Source of the DNA: Torreya grandis
Taxonomy: Eukaryota > Streptophyta > Pinopsida > Cupressales > Taxaceae
DNA length: 64,000 nucleotides
Assembly (NCBI GenBank): GCA_037957365.1
Contig: JARHVA010007797.1
Span: 526,001 to 590,000, forward strand
Direction: 5' to 3'
The notes below the pieces were generated by a model. The model did not search any database. It was given only the letters and a program-made list of their open reading frames with translations, and was not told where the DNA came from. Position numbers and translations under genes: made by a program. Shown here piece after piece: positions 1 through 13,085 of this stretch (position 1 is the first letter of the stretch; each line of letters begins with the position of its first letter).

Positions 1-625
1 AAAATCCCATTAAAAAAATTAAATAAGTTAATTCTTGCATACTATCAGAGTATGATTGGTTGCCTCCTTTCTTATCCATAGGAAGAATGGGATTTTTAAT
101 TTTACGAACCACCATCTATGGGAGATATTTTTAAATTTTCCTAAAAAGAGAGAGTTCTTCCCACAATTTTATTCTTCCAAGCATGGAATTTGAGCATAAA
201 TATTAGAGAAAATCCAAGCTAATCCATAACTTTAAAAATATATATATAGGTAGATGTTGGGTAATTTTAAATAAAATATCCAAATCTAGCTCCTTACTTT
301 TCCAAAATTTAATGATACCATAATAAGCACCTAAATAACTAGAGAAATCTATAGAAGCATCTTTCCATAGATAGTTCCTAACTACCTCCATCTGACTAGG
401 ATCCATTTTTTATTCTTTTATGGACATAATACAAGGATTATTATTACTTATAAGATCTTTAAAAATTCAATGCTTACTAATATTTTAAACACCTATAATG
501 TTCCAATTGAGGATCTTCATTTAAATTTTCTAGGAGGAAATATGTTACCCTTTAAGCGTAGTATATCTTGAATGTCATCATCTACCTCTTCATTGGTGAA
601 ATTTTTTAGGATATCCTTTTGAGAA
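1..625 (-). pseudogene. L1-type LINE fragment, endonuclease N-terminus
   Basis: Read on the minus strand, an ATG at about 520 begins MKILNWNIIGV, the opening seen in plant L1 LINE ORF2 endonucleases (family form is close to M-K-I-L-x-W-N-I-R-G-L). After a few stops the frame continues through an open stretch (406 to 203, starting MDPSQMEVVRNYLWKDA) where the family has the catalytic and substrate-binding loops. It runs off the left edge in other frames. Just upstream (625-535) is a coding-like acidic stretch (KNFTNEEVDDDIQDI) that may be the end of ORF1. In LINEs this domain nicks target DNA to prime reverse transcription. Several stops and frame changes make it dead, and the RT would lie outside the window. 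The start motif is convincing; the rest rests on position. Confidence 0.6.
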
Positions 626-2390
626 TATTTTCCAACCTTACTTGGAGATCCCACATTTGAATTCTTATAGGTTCTTACTTATCTTACCTTGGATACATTT
701 TTAGGTTTTTTGGTCCTAAGTAGCCTTAAAATTTTAGCTTACTAGTTTTAATTTGTTTGTATCTACTTCCTTAGATATTTTTTATTTACAATTTTATAAA
801 AATTTGAATCATTTTTGATATTTATTCATTTTAAATCCATTTATCAACCATCTTGCCTATGCCCATTTTGATTTTATCCATTTTTTCCCTTGTATCCTTA
901 GGGTTTCTAAAATGCATTCTTTGCACCCTCCATGATTTAAACTATGGTATTTACATGTAGATATTAAATGATAGAATAATTCGATGTGTGTATATATTAA
1001 TTTTAGTTATTTATTCATCAAAAATTATTTCATCATTTCCTTTTACTTATGTTATTCTATGTTTCTATGTTTCTTTCCTAAAGAACCATCTTGTGTTACA
1101 CTATTGTGATACCTAATGAAATTTTGGTGGAACATATATATATATATATACACACACACAATATTTTCACTTTTATCACTTTATTGACACTTTCTCTTGA
1201 AATAATTGGTCAACACATCAACATTCCTAATTTCATGCCTTAAAGGGTATACCAATAATGGGATGGTATAAACTCATGGTACTTAGTGAGAGATGTTGAC
1301 ACTCTATCTTGTTAAACCATGACTACTATTAGTTTGACCTCATCTAAGTATCTATCCATATATCCTTTTTGTTTACTTTATATCAAGATTTTATATCTTC
1401 TGCATATCATATAGTATCAACTTAGTTGATACTATTTATTTTGTGTCTTTATCATTCCTATAATGTATTGATCATTTTAATATAATTATAAGCGTGTTTT
1501 ATGAAATTTTTACTATAGCTTAGCTAATATTGTATTGTAATAGTCAACATATTCCAATTATATTCATTTTGGGTATTATAATAGTATATAGGGGTCATAT
1601 TTCATTATTAATAGATATATAAGATTGATACATTCTTATTATGCTCACATCTTTGCCTTAATGAAGTATTTAGGTGATTTAGTGGGTTAGAACCTCATTT
1701 TGGAGCTATTGTATTATGGTGTAATTTAATATCAATAGGAGGAGTCATTTGGAATTCATAATTGAGGAGATATAGGAATTTAACATGTAATAATATCTTG
1801 AAAATATCCACTTAAATCAAAGTAGTAGATTGAAGCATCATAAAGTCTATCCCAAGGTTAGTATTTCTATCCCTACTCTATTTCATTTTTTAAATTATTA
1901 TATTAAATATTATTTATTGATTTATGTATGTATGTGTGTACCCTTGCTTACAATATTCCTTATACCAAATAATCTATTATAAATATAGTATTGATTATAT
2001 TTCCATTAGTCACCTTGGGTTGCATAGACCTCTATTTGGTTGACTATTTAAACCTACCTATTTTACAATCATTTAACCCATCATTTAATTTATATATGCC
2101 CATTTATAACCATTTATTTTAGCTCCATATTTACAAACATAGTTACAATAATTTACCTTTATTGAGCTCTAGTTAGAGCTATATCCTAATGTCATAGGCT
2201 TAGGATTTGGAACCCTTTACTCTTGACATTTGATTTGTAGGTTACCTCTATTATATTTATGAATATCAGTGGTCCTTACGTAATTTTAAAATTATAGACA
2301 AATTCTATTTTATTGATCTTATTCAAGCCTTATTATATTTATATAAAGAGGATATTTGTAGGTCAACCTATCTAATACATACAATGTGCT
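626..2390. other. AT-rich intergenic sequence, no gene seen
   Basis: I see no domain and no long frame on either strand. The only clear structure is a short TA/CA microsatellite at 1,134-1,160. The right part may be decayed internal sequence of the Gypsy element whose RT begins near 2,400, but nothing recognisable supports that. Confidence 0.5.
1134..1160. repeat. (TA)n(CA)n microsatellite
   Basis: About eight TA units pass directly into five CA units, a common compound dinucleotide repeat. Confidence 0.9.
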
Positions 2391-2399
2391 CCTTTGATT

Positions 2400-3300
2400 G
2401 AATATTTAGAAGAGGACAACTTAAAAATAATTAATTACCCTATAACTATCAAAATAAGGAATGCCCTTCTACTAATGAGAGTAGAGAGTTTGTTTAAATA
2501 TTTTAATAATTTCAAAGATTTATTTGCATGGTATTATGATGATCTCATATTATATAAATAATACGTGTTCAATATGTGATCCAATTAAAACCTAATGCAA
2601 AATCATTTTATCATAATAAAATAAATATTAATCATATTTTGGTAACTAATATAGAATCTGAGGTTAAAATGATAAGTGAGGGAGGTATTATAAAATATAT
2701 AATATATTCATCTTGTGTGGATAATATAGTGCATATAGTGAAAAATAATTACGAAATAATATTATGTGTTGATTCATAAATATGAATAACACATCCCTTA
2801 AAGACAATTATCCATTGATAAACATGGATCATATACTATAAAAGGTAATATCTACATTCATTTCCATTATAGATATTTTGTCATGGTATAATCAATTAGT
2901 TTTTAGAGTGTCAAAAAGAGATAAAAAACCATTTAAAATAACTTTGGTAATCTATGTATACATAAAAAATCATTTTAACTTAATGAATGTCGCAGAAACA
3001 TTTCAAATGGAATATAAAATATATTTTTGTTGCATTGATAAATGAAATATTGGTAGTATATCAAGATTATATCAATATGTTTTCAAAAAAGAGATATGAA
3101 AATTTAAAAAAATTGGAGAGTATCCTAAAAATATGTTTAGGGTATGGAATATCATTGGATCCAAATAAAATATTATTTGGTATTGAGAGAGTGAATTTAG
3201 TGAGTCACATAGTATTTTACCCTAAATTTGTTTTGTATCCCTAATAAGATAGAAATTTGAAATTTAATTTAAATTAATAGATATGGCATTCAAGCATATA
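2400..3300 (+). pseudogene. Ty3/Gypsy reverse transcriptase, degenerate
   Basis: Successive plus-strand pieces match a plant Gypsy RT in order: NFKDLFAWYYDDL near 2,512 (family: F-x-D-V-F-A-W-S-Y-x-D-L), ILCVDS near 2,757, SLKDNYPLINMDHIL near 2,797, IDILSWYNQL near 2,870 (first catalytic Asp block), NHFNLMNVAETFQ near 2,970, ALINEILVVYQ near 3,033 (the Y-x-D-D box, both Asp changed), and GISLDPNKILFG near 3,153 followed by the SHIV block. The first part needs frame changes; 2,987-3,244 is one open frame. RT copies element RNA into DNA in the particle; this one has lost the YxDD Asp pair. The SLKDN and GISL blocks are of the kind seen in plant Tat/Athila-type elements. No LTRs for this copy were recognised. 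Confidence 0.82.
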
Positions 3301-4029
3301 CCTGATTTTAGAAAGTTTAAGATTGATTATACCGATTTGGAACATGGAATATGCTAAATATAATAATTACAAAAAATGGACTAATACTTATATTTAATAG
3401 TTTATTATCTAATTATGACTATATTTTAGGAGATAAAATCATGATAAATCAACCATGAGGTTTGTTCAGTTTTAGAACTGATTTTATAGTTATATAGGGA
3501 TGGTTTTGATAGATTAGGTTAGTATCTTTAGTTGATTCTCACCTATGAAAAAATAATGAACAATGATTATACAATCACCTACACCTATATTTTTTCTCTA
3601 TAATTACTATCTTGAGCAATGATGGTGTAGGTAGCTCCAAAAATTAGTTTCCTTTCCCTTTAAACCTTAGATGTGTTTATGAAGACTAAAAAATTATAAA
3701 ATGGAAAAGTTTAATAGGTATATCTAACCCCAATTTCCACCATTTAATGATGTACCACTTATTACATATTTGATAAACTGAGGGAAAGAAATCCACATAT
3801 AGTTATCCTACCTAGTGTGATTATGAAAAGTTTCTCCTTTACTATATGCATGCAACTAATGATTTGGATTCGATTCCTAACAATGATTATTCTAAATTGG
3901 GTTTAGAATGCTTCAAAATTATCTTGTGACTACTCCTAGTGATATGTTTTAAATTTGGTAAGAATATAGCAGATGTAATCAATATAAAATAATGTATAAA
4001 TATTTTATAGTTAAATGCCAAGTCCCATT

Positions 4030-4230
4030 TTAAATTAGACCTTGATTTTATTATATATGAATCTTATTGGGTAATTTATAATTCTATCAACATGTTAGGA
4101 AAATGAGTTGGCCTTAAGGAGATACTTTATTTTTAAATTTTTTTTTTAATTTGAGTGCATCAACAATGACTATACCAAGTTAAGTTATTAGCTGTTAATA
4201 ATGATAAAATATGGTAGAATTGACCTATGT
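4030..4230 (+). pseudogene. possible Gypsy integrase core trace
   Basis: Downstream of the Gypsy RT, at about the spacing expected for integrase, a plus-strand frame reads LDLDFII near 4,040 and then NNDYTKLSY near 4,165. This resembles the integrase core order W-G-L-D-F-x-G followed by A-T-D-Y-x-T-K-W. The gap between them is longer than usual and contains a T-rich run, so an insertion is likely. The support is two short motifs in the right order; it could be chance in AT-rich sequence. Confidence 0.35.
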
Positions 4231-4239
4231 ACAAGTGGA

Positions 4240-6714
4240 CTAAACTAAGATTCTATATATGTTTGTGTAAGACATATAATAGGTTTAAAATAGATAATGA
4301 GATTAATATAGATGTGTGATATAATAATAAAAGAGTTAAATCTTAAGATAACACTATAAGTGTGAGAGAATGTTTTATTATAACCTTATTTATATGCTCA
4401 ATTCAAGTATGGCAAATGCGTGTCAATATTGCTATTATCAAGTAAAGAAGACCAGAGATTAGTATCTAAAAATTATACAATTTTATTATAGTAATGGAAT
4501 TAATAGATTATATGTATAAAATGTACCTGATTTTTTACAACACACTTTTTATTTGGTAAAAATATCACAAGTAATTCAATAGCCAAGCATGCCATCATGC
4601 ATAGTCAATGTCTATACATTATTTTTTTTAATTTGATTTTTTTTTTTAAAAGAACAAGGGTTAGATTACACATACACAATGGTTAGAATAATTTTTCCAA
4701 TACAAAATATTGAATATGATGCTTCCTTTTTGAATAATTGGATATAAAATTTCTTCTTTACTAAAGTACATGGAAAGTTGGAGTGATTTTACCACAAATT
4801 TGTGTAACTATGTTGGCTATTGGGTTGGTCAGGAAAATTTTCTAAACCTTCATGAATATTTTAAAAATATGTAATGCAATAACACAAAAAACTATGAAAT
4901 TAAATACATAACCACTAGGCTAGGTCATCTAAAAGAAAAAGAATCAACCATTACAAATGGATTATAAATTTAATTGTATATATTCTATCAAGTTCACTTT
5001 ATGTAAAACAAAATACATGATCAAAAGGGAATGAATGTATTAATTATTATATATTTTTTCCTAATGTAGAATATAATTCATGATTGAAAGAGAATGAAAA
5101 ATTTTCGTTCCCACATGATGACCTTACATATCATATTTGTGAAGAGGAATGATAACCATTTTTCATTAAGCTGTAAATTATGTTTCTATGTATGTGCATG
5201 AACCAATATCATTCCCCATGAATATGTATTAACTAATATATAATGATATTCATCTATATGTTGACTTTGATAACATGAACCTATTATTTATGTGTATATG
5301 GAGACCTATAATTTATTCTCTTATAAACTATGTGCATATGCCCATGCATATGAACCTAAGTGTGTATGAATCCATGACTAATGATTTTTCAAGTGAGTGA
5401 ATATGAATGTAATATGCCTCTATAATATGTATAAATGTCTCAATATTTATCATTTATCCAAAATATATGATATTTGAACCTTTTTAAATCTTTAAAATAT
5501 ACACTCTAATCTAATTTTATGCTTATGGAGGCTTATGTCTCTATGGAAAGCCAACTATAATACCTCCCTTTTGAGATAAGGGATGCATATTATAAATCAT
5601 TTATCTCAAAATAAAAGTTAATAATATCATGTCATGTACATAGATAACATCATGTAACATCATTTGGTCATGTGGAGAATATGCCATCATAGTAATATAT
5701 GTGTTAATTAAGTCATATATGTAGCCTATGTAATGCAAGGAATATAAGTGTTGTGTCTATATATATATGTGTTAATGAGACACTAAATATAAGGATATAT
5801 TATAAATAATATGTAGTAAAATTACATGATATAGATCATTGCACCACTCAATGTTAGCAATCTCAAAAAGTGCAAGTTTCAGTATCACACATATGGTAAT
5901 GGAATTCATAGAGGGTACATGAAAATGTCACAACAAATAAGGGTAAGGCAAACATAAAAGGACACATAAAAATCTCACAAAAGGGACATCAAGGATGTTA
6001 CATCAAATAAGGCATAGGGAACACACACAATAAGCAATCAAAAAGTAGTGTATCATGTAAAAGGGTAGCAAAATAAATAGAGCATGTAACAAGGAACTAA
6101 TATAAACCATCCATATGTATTAATGTCACATTGTAGTATAATATCATATACATGTATCCCATTGCAAATTATGAGTAAATATAAATGAATGTGTTAGAAA
6201 TAAAGGTATCTCAACATTTTCCAAAGGTCATACAAATATATAAAATGTAATAGTGAAACTTGTGGAACAATATGCCCCTAGTATCAACATAAACACTGGG
6301 TAGAGGAGAGTCCAACATCTGTATGTCTATGTGTAACTTGTATGTTTACATTACACTCATATATTTTTAAATGCATGTGTGTATATAAAAATTATTTCAT
6401 ATACAAAACATGTTATAAATAAGATATGTAAATAGTGTAATCTATTAATCACATCATGCTCTAGTCGTGATTTTTTTCTAATACTTGAATATTTTTTAAT
6501 TTTTGATTATTTTGTTTTTTTGGGTATTATCAAATATCAAAATAGTAGTAGGAAAGGAAAAGAAAAAATGTGTTTAAATTATATAATGGTATGGATTAAA
6601 ACACTCCACAACATGTGTTAAGGTAACGTGCACTAGATTTGATAACATGGCTATGTGGATAACGTGAAAGTAAGTGATATGCCCTCATTATATATGAAAA
6701 TCATAAAAAGGTAG
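4240..6714. other. AT-rich sequence without recognisable genes
   Basis: No domain, LTR boundary or RNA gene was recognised. The stretch is rich in ATAT/ATGT words and short homopolymers. It lies between the lone Gypsy remnant and the first ~3-kb repeat, and may be the decayed end of that Gypsy element. Confidence 0.5.
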
Positions 6715-9700
6715 TGTTAGCAAAAATTGGCCACCATGTGCTAGTACATTTCAAAACTTTATTTTCAAGCCTTTTTAAAAAAAATTGATAATGTTTTGAG
6801 AGGTTTTGTCTTAGCCTTTAAGTCATTACCTATTATAAGAAGGTGTATTTTCAAGTTTTTGGTCATTTCAAGGTCTCTTGCAAGGTCTAGGAGAGTGAAT
6901 CAAAATCCTAGTATTGTCATCAATTCCCTTCATGAAGGTCTTATTCATGTGTTTGGATAAATTAAGTTATCTTAGTAGAGTTTGAGGTCACTTTTAAAAG
7001 GTTAAGGCATGCTGATCTATGGTGAGAGTATTGGTGTGTTTAACTTCCAAGGTAACATGATGTTCTATGGTGGATGAGATCTTTAGGGAAAAGATATGGT
7101 AAGATATAAACATTTATATTTCAATAATATCATAGATTAAGGTATTTTTGTGAAAATTAAGGCTTCTCTTAATTTTTTATATTGATATTAAAATGTTATA
7201 TGTTTCCTTAAAAAATATCAAATGTGATGAACTAGTTTCATGAGTAAGGTCAAAATAAGTATCCTTAGACCACTTGGCATGTCAATAATACCATGTGGTA
7301 CATTATAATGTCTTTGGATTTTTAAAAATGTGTCAAAATATCTTCTTCCAACATATGTCAAAGTTAGAATTCTCTTTTTTACTTTCGCTTAAACCCAACG
7401 ATGACTCAATGTGAAGTGTAACATGAAAATCCTAATCCTAAAACTAATCCTAAAATTAAGGAATCCATTAATTTTATCACAAAAATCTGATAGGGTATTC
7501 AATAAAATAATCAAAATTCATCTCAAAAAGAAGGTATTAATATGAGTTTTCAATTTATCATGATTATATACATGAACAGAGCATCTCCAACCATAAAGAT
7601 CATGGAACCAAGTGGTGAATATTCTTCATAGCATGATTCAGCCCCATAAAAGTCATATTCATTCTCAATAAGGTGTAATATATCAAAATAAATTAAGTCT
7701 CACTCAAGAAGCTCTATCAGGTCATTGATAGATCAAGAAATGCCATTTCATAATCTTGCTTCATAAAGGAGAGAAAGAAATAGGAAAAATTCCATTAGGG
7801 GAATAATACCACCCTTATGCTCTCCCAGATCATAAAATTATTTGTTATATTAAATGAAATAACTCTATTAACCAACACCCATAAAATAAATAGTCTAAAA
7901 CCCTTATAAATCCCCAACAACTTAATATAAGGTAGCTTGAATGTATTTATGATCTAATTAATCTATATGATAGGGTTTGAAATTTATTTTAGTGTGTAAT
8001 GAGTCATATTGAACCATATCCAATCAATAATTCAATTAATTAATGAGTGGAACATGAAAATACAGGTCTGTAAGTGATGCAAATGGTAGGTTACTAGTTT
8101 AAAGTCAAAAGTTTGTGTCTTTATGAAAGGCTAAGATTATGTAAACATAATTGTAAAGTTATTAGGTCATCATCACACTTTATTTACAACCCACATTGTC
8201 ACCAATAATAATCTCAATGTTGTATATGACTCAAACCCCTCATAAGTATATTATCTTCTCTTGTTACAAAACTAAAAGGGTAGAGGTATGACTTTATGAT
8301 AAGTTTTTAAGCATAAGGTGATTGGAAACAAATTATTGATAGATTTTATTACATATCAAATCCATTGAGGGCCCTAAAATTATAATTAAATGGTTAAAAT
8401 GTGATTTTAAGGTTATTTACAAGTGGATTGTACATGTTGTAGGCCTAGAGATGAAAATTTTCTCATTATTTCTATTATTGACAAGATATTAGAGGGTAGA
8501 GAAAAGTGAATAAGTTATAACCCAAGGGTATTAATATATGATGAGAACCATAAAATATTCCTCAAATTCATTTATATATCCTAATACCAAATTATCATCT
8601 AAATCTCCTTCAAACACCTTACAAAGTGAAATATATATAACATGAAGGAGATATTTCAAGTTATTAATGAGTCCGACCACCATCTAGGATGTGTAAGGGA
8701 TGTTGTGAGATAAGTAAAGGTACCACATATAGTAACATAGGTGAAAAAATATACCTATAAGACATTAAATGGTGGATTAGGCCTAATAAGGCTAAAATAG
8801 GCATTAAACCTAGCATGCTCACACACAGGCCCATACATAAGACATGAGGGAAGTATGCAATTATTTAGGAAGGTTAAGGGAATAGTTTTTTTTAGGGTTA
8901 AATGAAAATTTGTAGGGGGTCCTAAAAATTTTTATCATTTAAATGGATAATAATATGCATATATGTGTGTATAATCAACTCCCAAAAAGAACACTTACAA
9001 CCAAAGGATAGTTATACATAAATATGAGTAAAGGATGCAATTTTGGGTCTTGAACATGAAGATTAATGTTGTGACAGGTCTAAAAACACCAAATAAGATA
9101 TATATATATTAATTTTAATACATGTAATTATAATAAAAACAAAATATATAGTCACTAGGGTCAAAGTTATCTAAATGCATGTGAACCCTTAACATGAACT
9201 AAACATGTCTCAAGGGGTTTGAGAGGTCAAGTGCTTGGGATAACCAACTCGAGAGATCATGTAAAATGTATTAGTACTATAAAAAATGTTTTAAATAAAA
9301 AATAAACCAATCTCAAGACATTTAACTCAATTAGACTTTTAAAGTGCATACCTATAATCCTAAAATGCATATAAAATTCTAAAACTTGGCATGTTGGAGA
9401 GGTATGTTGATTGTTTAAGGGAAAATGACTATTAGAAGAGTAGAGGGGAGTTGGAGAATACCTTTAAAATTTATTAAAAATATTTTAAGTTATTTAAAAC
9501 TATTCATATCCTTTTTTTCACTCTTGGCCTACACAAGCATGTGTCAAGACCAACCTAGGGCTAAAATCTTGCATTTTGTATAACTTGAGTTTTCACACTT
9601 ATAAATTCATTAAAATTTATAATATAACCATATTTAATGTGTTATACAATATTTTGGTGGTATTAGAGTAGTATATTATGGTATATTAATATCTCTAGTA

Positions 9701-9737
9701 CTGTGTGTTTTATTTAGGCCTAAAGAGGTTGTTGACA
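6715..9737 (+). repeat. ~3-kb direct repeat, copy 1 (probable 5' LTR)
   Basis: Colinear with 21,984-25,005 over the whole length, with many point differences and small gaps. Shared landmarks include CATTTCAAGGTCTCTTG near 6,863 (22,133 in copy 2), CTCACTCAAGAAGCTC near 7,701 (22,990), and CTCTAGTACT near 9,692 (24,970). In a short stretch compared by eye roughly one base in seven differs, so the pair is old. Only copy 2 has the long poly(A). Confidence 0.75.
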
Positions 9738-10924
9738 ATTGTTCTTAGTATTGAAGTTTGGCATTGATGTCAAAGGTTCTTAAGAAAGGTGTTAATGATA
9801 TTATTAAAGAATATTATTGTTTTATAACATCATTTATATGTTTTTAATTGTATTATTTTCAAGGTAAATATAATGATCAAGGTATAAGAGCATCAATAAG
9901 TGTTTCAAGGTAAGTTGTCAAGTGTTTGAACCTAGTAAGAGACTTGAGAAGATTTGTGCATTGGATGACTAGTCTTGTACAAGAAAGAGCATGGTGGAAT
10001 ATTAATATGGATGAATAGAGGAATAAAATGTTGTATGAGTTTGTTTTATCATGTATATGATGAATTGTATCACTCATGAGAGTCTCCTAGTGAGCTTATA
10101 GGGGTAGGACCTATAGACTTAGCATGCAAGTAGACTAGTATTATTAAGGAATATGAAGAATTTATGGAAGTTTTTTAGTATGGTAATATTATTTATGACA
10201 TGTATATGAGGTTTTGATATCTTGTACAGTGGCTAGAAGGTCAATTTCAAGGCCTAATATGACTTATACATTAAGGCCTCGAAAGCAAATAGATAGATGG
10301 TGACTAGATGGGGTATCATGATTGGTTTAAAAGGAAATAATTAACATGTGACAATTTTAAGTGGTGATATAGGTTTTATTAGGTGTGTTTACCAATTATG
10401 AGGTCAAATTTTACAAAAAAGGTACCAAAAATAGGTTTGAGGCTTTTTTAGTGCACAGAATAAAGTGTTCTCAACCATAGAAGGACTTTCAAGTGTACAT
10501 TGGCATGTGTAAAATATACATGGGAAATTTATATATTGATAATATATGGGTTAGAGTCTTATATAATATCTTGAGGCATTTTTTTTGGAAATAAGGGGCA
10601 ATCCTTTATGAATAATCGTTAACACTAAAAATAGTGTTAACCCTCTCTAAAACCCTAAAAATGACCCAATGTGAAATATATTATTATAAATTGATAAAAA
10701 AGGGTTAGTATGTATAATTAATTGATTTTATAAATTATAAAAATCACCCAAGAACCTCCAATTGTAATTATTTTTTCAAATGACTGAGTGGCTCCTATAA
10801 GAAAGGCCTTGTTTCTCAAAGATTTATTATAGCAATTAGAGTTGACCAAGTCAAATTTAACAAATAGATGAAGGTTGAATATTTAGAATTTTATTTAATT
10901 TAAATGGTGGTTTATTATTATATT
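9738..10924 (+). other. Copia leader / 5' internal sequence, first part
   Basis: This stretch lies between the first long repeat and the nested Copia insertion, and continues at 15,208. No gag homology was recognised. It lacks an obvious tRNA-Met-type primer binding site directly after the repeat. Confidence 0.4.
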
Positions 10925-10929
10925 ATATC
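10925..10929. repeat. Target site duplication, left (ATATC)
   Basis: ATATC lies immediately before the 5' LTR and again immediately after the 3' LTR at 15,203-15,207. A perfect 5-bp duplication is what Copia integrase makes. Confidence 0.88.
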
Positions 10930-12042
10930 TATTAGGTTTTGGAGCTAAAATATTCACTGATGCAGACATGGAGGAGGTTGCAGATGAGTTGTGGAGTGTC
11001 ACAGACACCGGCGTTGGTCTGGCCAACTGAAGTCGGTCAAAGATCGGCTAGCGTCGGTGACCCCCAGGTGGATAGGGACCGACGTCAGTCGCCTGTGTGG
11101 TTCAAATATGAGTATATTACGGGTAGTTAGCTAACGAACCAAGTGCTTGCATGATGAGAGCTAATTTTAGACTGAGAGCTGCGGATCTAATTATTGTAAT
11201 TAGATGTCTAATTATTGTTTGGATGAGATCTATATAATAGACTCATGGTTGTATTGGAAACTTGTGCAGGGAGTAAGAGAGCAAATAGCTCCTTCAAAGA
11301 GAGGTAGAGCAATGGTGCATTCCTCTTAGTGCCACAGTACCAGGTGTGTGGGTGTTGGATTGGAAAATCAACAGGGTTCTTCATGTATGTATGATCTTGG
11401 TCATCAGGTGAGCATGGCCTTTATAGGATATATGCATGGTAAGTAAGATCATTGATCTATAGGTGTATGTGTGTGCAAGGTCAAGGTTCATAGGTGTGCA
11501 GAACTAGGTTGATTTATAGGTGTGCAAGATCATATAAGACAGTAACACAACAGGGAGCAGAATCAGGCAGGATCTACTTGGAGTACAGGTGTGTACTCAG
11601 ATAGAGAAAAGAGGAAGGCAAGGGAGTTCCTTCCATAAGTATGGTCTGTTGAGGTGCAGGTTATTGCAAGTTCATGGGAGATCTACTTGGAGTACGTGGA
11701 GTACTTGTGGAGTGCGTGGAGCACTTGTGGTGTGCGTGGAGCACTGGAGGTGAACACCAACTCAGTGTTTGAGTTGGGTGTTAGGACCTAAGAGAGAGCT
11801 TTGAGGAGAGAATTAATATTCACTTGAGGTGTGGGAAGCCTCTGAAGAGGTGGTGGAGAAGAAGTGGCATCTTCTTTATTGTATTCTTTTCTTTAAGAGT
11901 TTTAATACAAGTTGTGTATTGTCTCTCATATCATGTGTTATTTCTGAATTCTAGTTACTTGTGATTCTGGTTAATTTCTGCATATTAAGTTGCTTGGTTT
12001 GGTAACCAATTGTGTGCTTTCAGTGTTTCATATATCTTGACA
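10930..12042 (+). repeat. 5' LTR of nested Copia
   Basis: Starts TATTAGG (3' copy TGTTAGG, so the terminal G has mutated) and ends TTGACA. It aligns end to end with 14,060-15,202, apart from about 30 bp missing after GGCCAACTGA near 11,030. It carries a TATA-like box at 11,230-11,238 and short GTGGAGTRCGTGGAGCACT-type tandem words near 11,690-11,750. Confidence 0.95.
11025..11238 (+). promoter_or_regulatory. Putative LTR promoter: ACGT-core motifs and TATA box
   Basis: Upstream of a TATA-like CTATATAATAG (11,230-11,238; conserved in the 3' LTR at 14,391-14,400) lies a GC-rich cluster with GTCGGT words and a GACGTCAG site near 11,080. ACGT-core sites of this kind are known targets of plant bZIP factors. 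The 3' LTR keeps GACGTCGG and GATGTCGG versions. Promoter function is inferred from position and motif only. Confidence 0.45.
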
Positions 12043-12044
12043 AG

Positions 12045-12057
12045 TGGTATCAGAGCC
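12045..12057 (+). other. Primer binding site (tRNA-Met type)
   Basis: TGGTATCAGAGCC lies two bases after the 5' LTR end. It is the standard Copia primer binding site, complementary to the 3' end of initiator tRNA-Met. Confidence 0.93.
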
Positions 12058-12233
12058 AGGTTGCAGGAAGCAGGTTTTGTGTTTGGTTACAGGTCACTCT
12101 CAGGGGTTTCTGATTGAGTGGGAGTAGAGCAATGGTAGATGAAAGTAAGCTGAGAATGGAGGAGTTGAAAAGCAGAGATGGTCACTTATAGTCCCATGGA
12201 AAGAAAGAGCAGGTAAAAGAATATTCTTGGTTT

Positions 12234-12890
12234 GTGGAAGATCAACATAAAGAAATTGAAGAAGTAGATGTAGCAGGTGTTGTTACACAGGATGCTCTAA
12301 GAGGTTTCTTGGATAAAGTTAAATCTTGGTTAATAGATTCGGTTGCTTCTTTCCATGTAGCCCCAGGTAGAGGACCTGGTGAGCCTTGCCAAAGAATTGG
12401 CAAAGGGGAAGTGAAGCTGAAATTGCAGGCGGCCAACACACAGGTGTTGATGAAGGTCATGCAGGTCCCAGGTTTGGAGATATGGCTAATTTCTTCAGAA
12501 AGATTGGGTGATGAGAGATGCACAAGAACTCTCACAACAGATGCACTTGAATTAGCTGGTGGTAAGAAAATAGGTACTCTTTATCTACTTGTTTGTATTA
12601 CTGATTCTTCTTCTGTTGTAGAGCCGTGGCTTCATAGGCTTGGTCACATGAGCAGGAAGGAGATGCATGTTCTTAAGCGGAAGACAAATATATTTGATAG
12701 GCTTAAGAACTGGAAAGCCTTGGTGTTCTTGGAGGAGATGGCAGACAGAAACCAGTGGATGGTGCTAGATACTTCTGAGCAGAGCAATTTGGACATGGGT
12801 TTTGATTCAAAGGAGCTCACAGGTAAAAATTCATCACTCATAGGCGAACACAGGTACCGACGTCGATCAAGAGGAATCGGCATCGAATAG
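12234..12890 (+). pseudogene. Copia protease / GAG-pre-integrase remnant
   Basis: One open frame of 218 codons. Near residue 32 it reads WLIDSVASFHV, the Copia protease active-site block (family W-x-x-D-S-G-A-S), with the catalytic-loop Gly replaced by Val. LKLQAANTQVLMKVMQVPGL and LISSERL follow, matching the stretch between protease and pre-integrase. WLHRLGHMSRKEMHVL near residue 130 is the GAG-pre-integrase signature (W-H-x-R-L-G-H-M). The last third no longer resembles the integrase zinc finger or core, and the frame runs into the GC-rich repeat. The gag start lies before it, around an ATG at 12,132, but is interrupted by a stop. The ATG opening this frame is probably not a natural start. 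The role would be polyprotein cleavage. Confidence 0.82.
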
Positions 12891-13085
12891 AAAGGTGTCG
12901 ATGTCGTTCATGTGCAGACCGAAGCTATTGATGTTGGGCAGGGTAAGACCGATGTCGGTCAAGAGGATCGACATTGGCAACAGGGACACTGACGTTGGTA
13001 GGGTCGATAGTCAGGAACAGATGCATAGGAATTGATGTCGATTGGATGCAGACTATGGAGTGACCGAGGTCGGTCACTGTAACAG
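12850..13085 (+). repeat. GC-rich GTCGGTCA-type motif cluster inside the Copia
   Basis: Variants of GA(C/T)GTCGGTCA and GATCGACA recur about ten times in some 230 bp, for example near 12,855, 12,898, 12,948, 12,963, 12,988, 13,034 and 13,062. The same words occur in both LTRs (near 11,030-11,095 and 14,160-14,260). The cluster occupies the place where the integrase should be. Spacing is irregular, so it is a decayed minisatellite or a rearranged LTR piece rather than a clean array. Confidence 0.6.

Noticed and set aside
9655..9670. TGGTATTAGAGTA, close to the Copia primer binding site
   Set aside because: Similarity between the two 3-kb repeats continues through and beyond it, so it cannot mark the LTR/internal boundary; probably chance.
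12242..12883. Minus-strand open frames of 97 and 79 codons
   Set aside because: They are the complement of the plus-strand Copia protease/pre-integrase frame, which carries the recognisable motifs.
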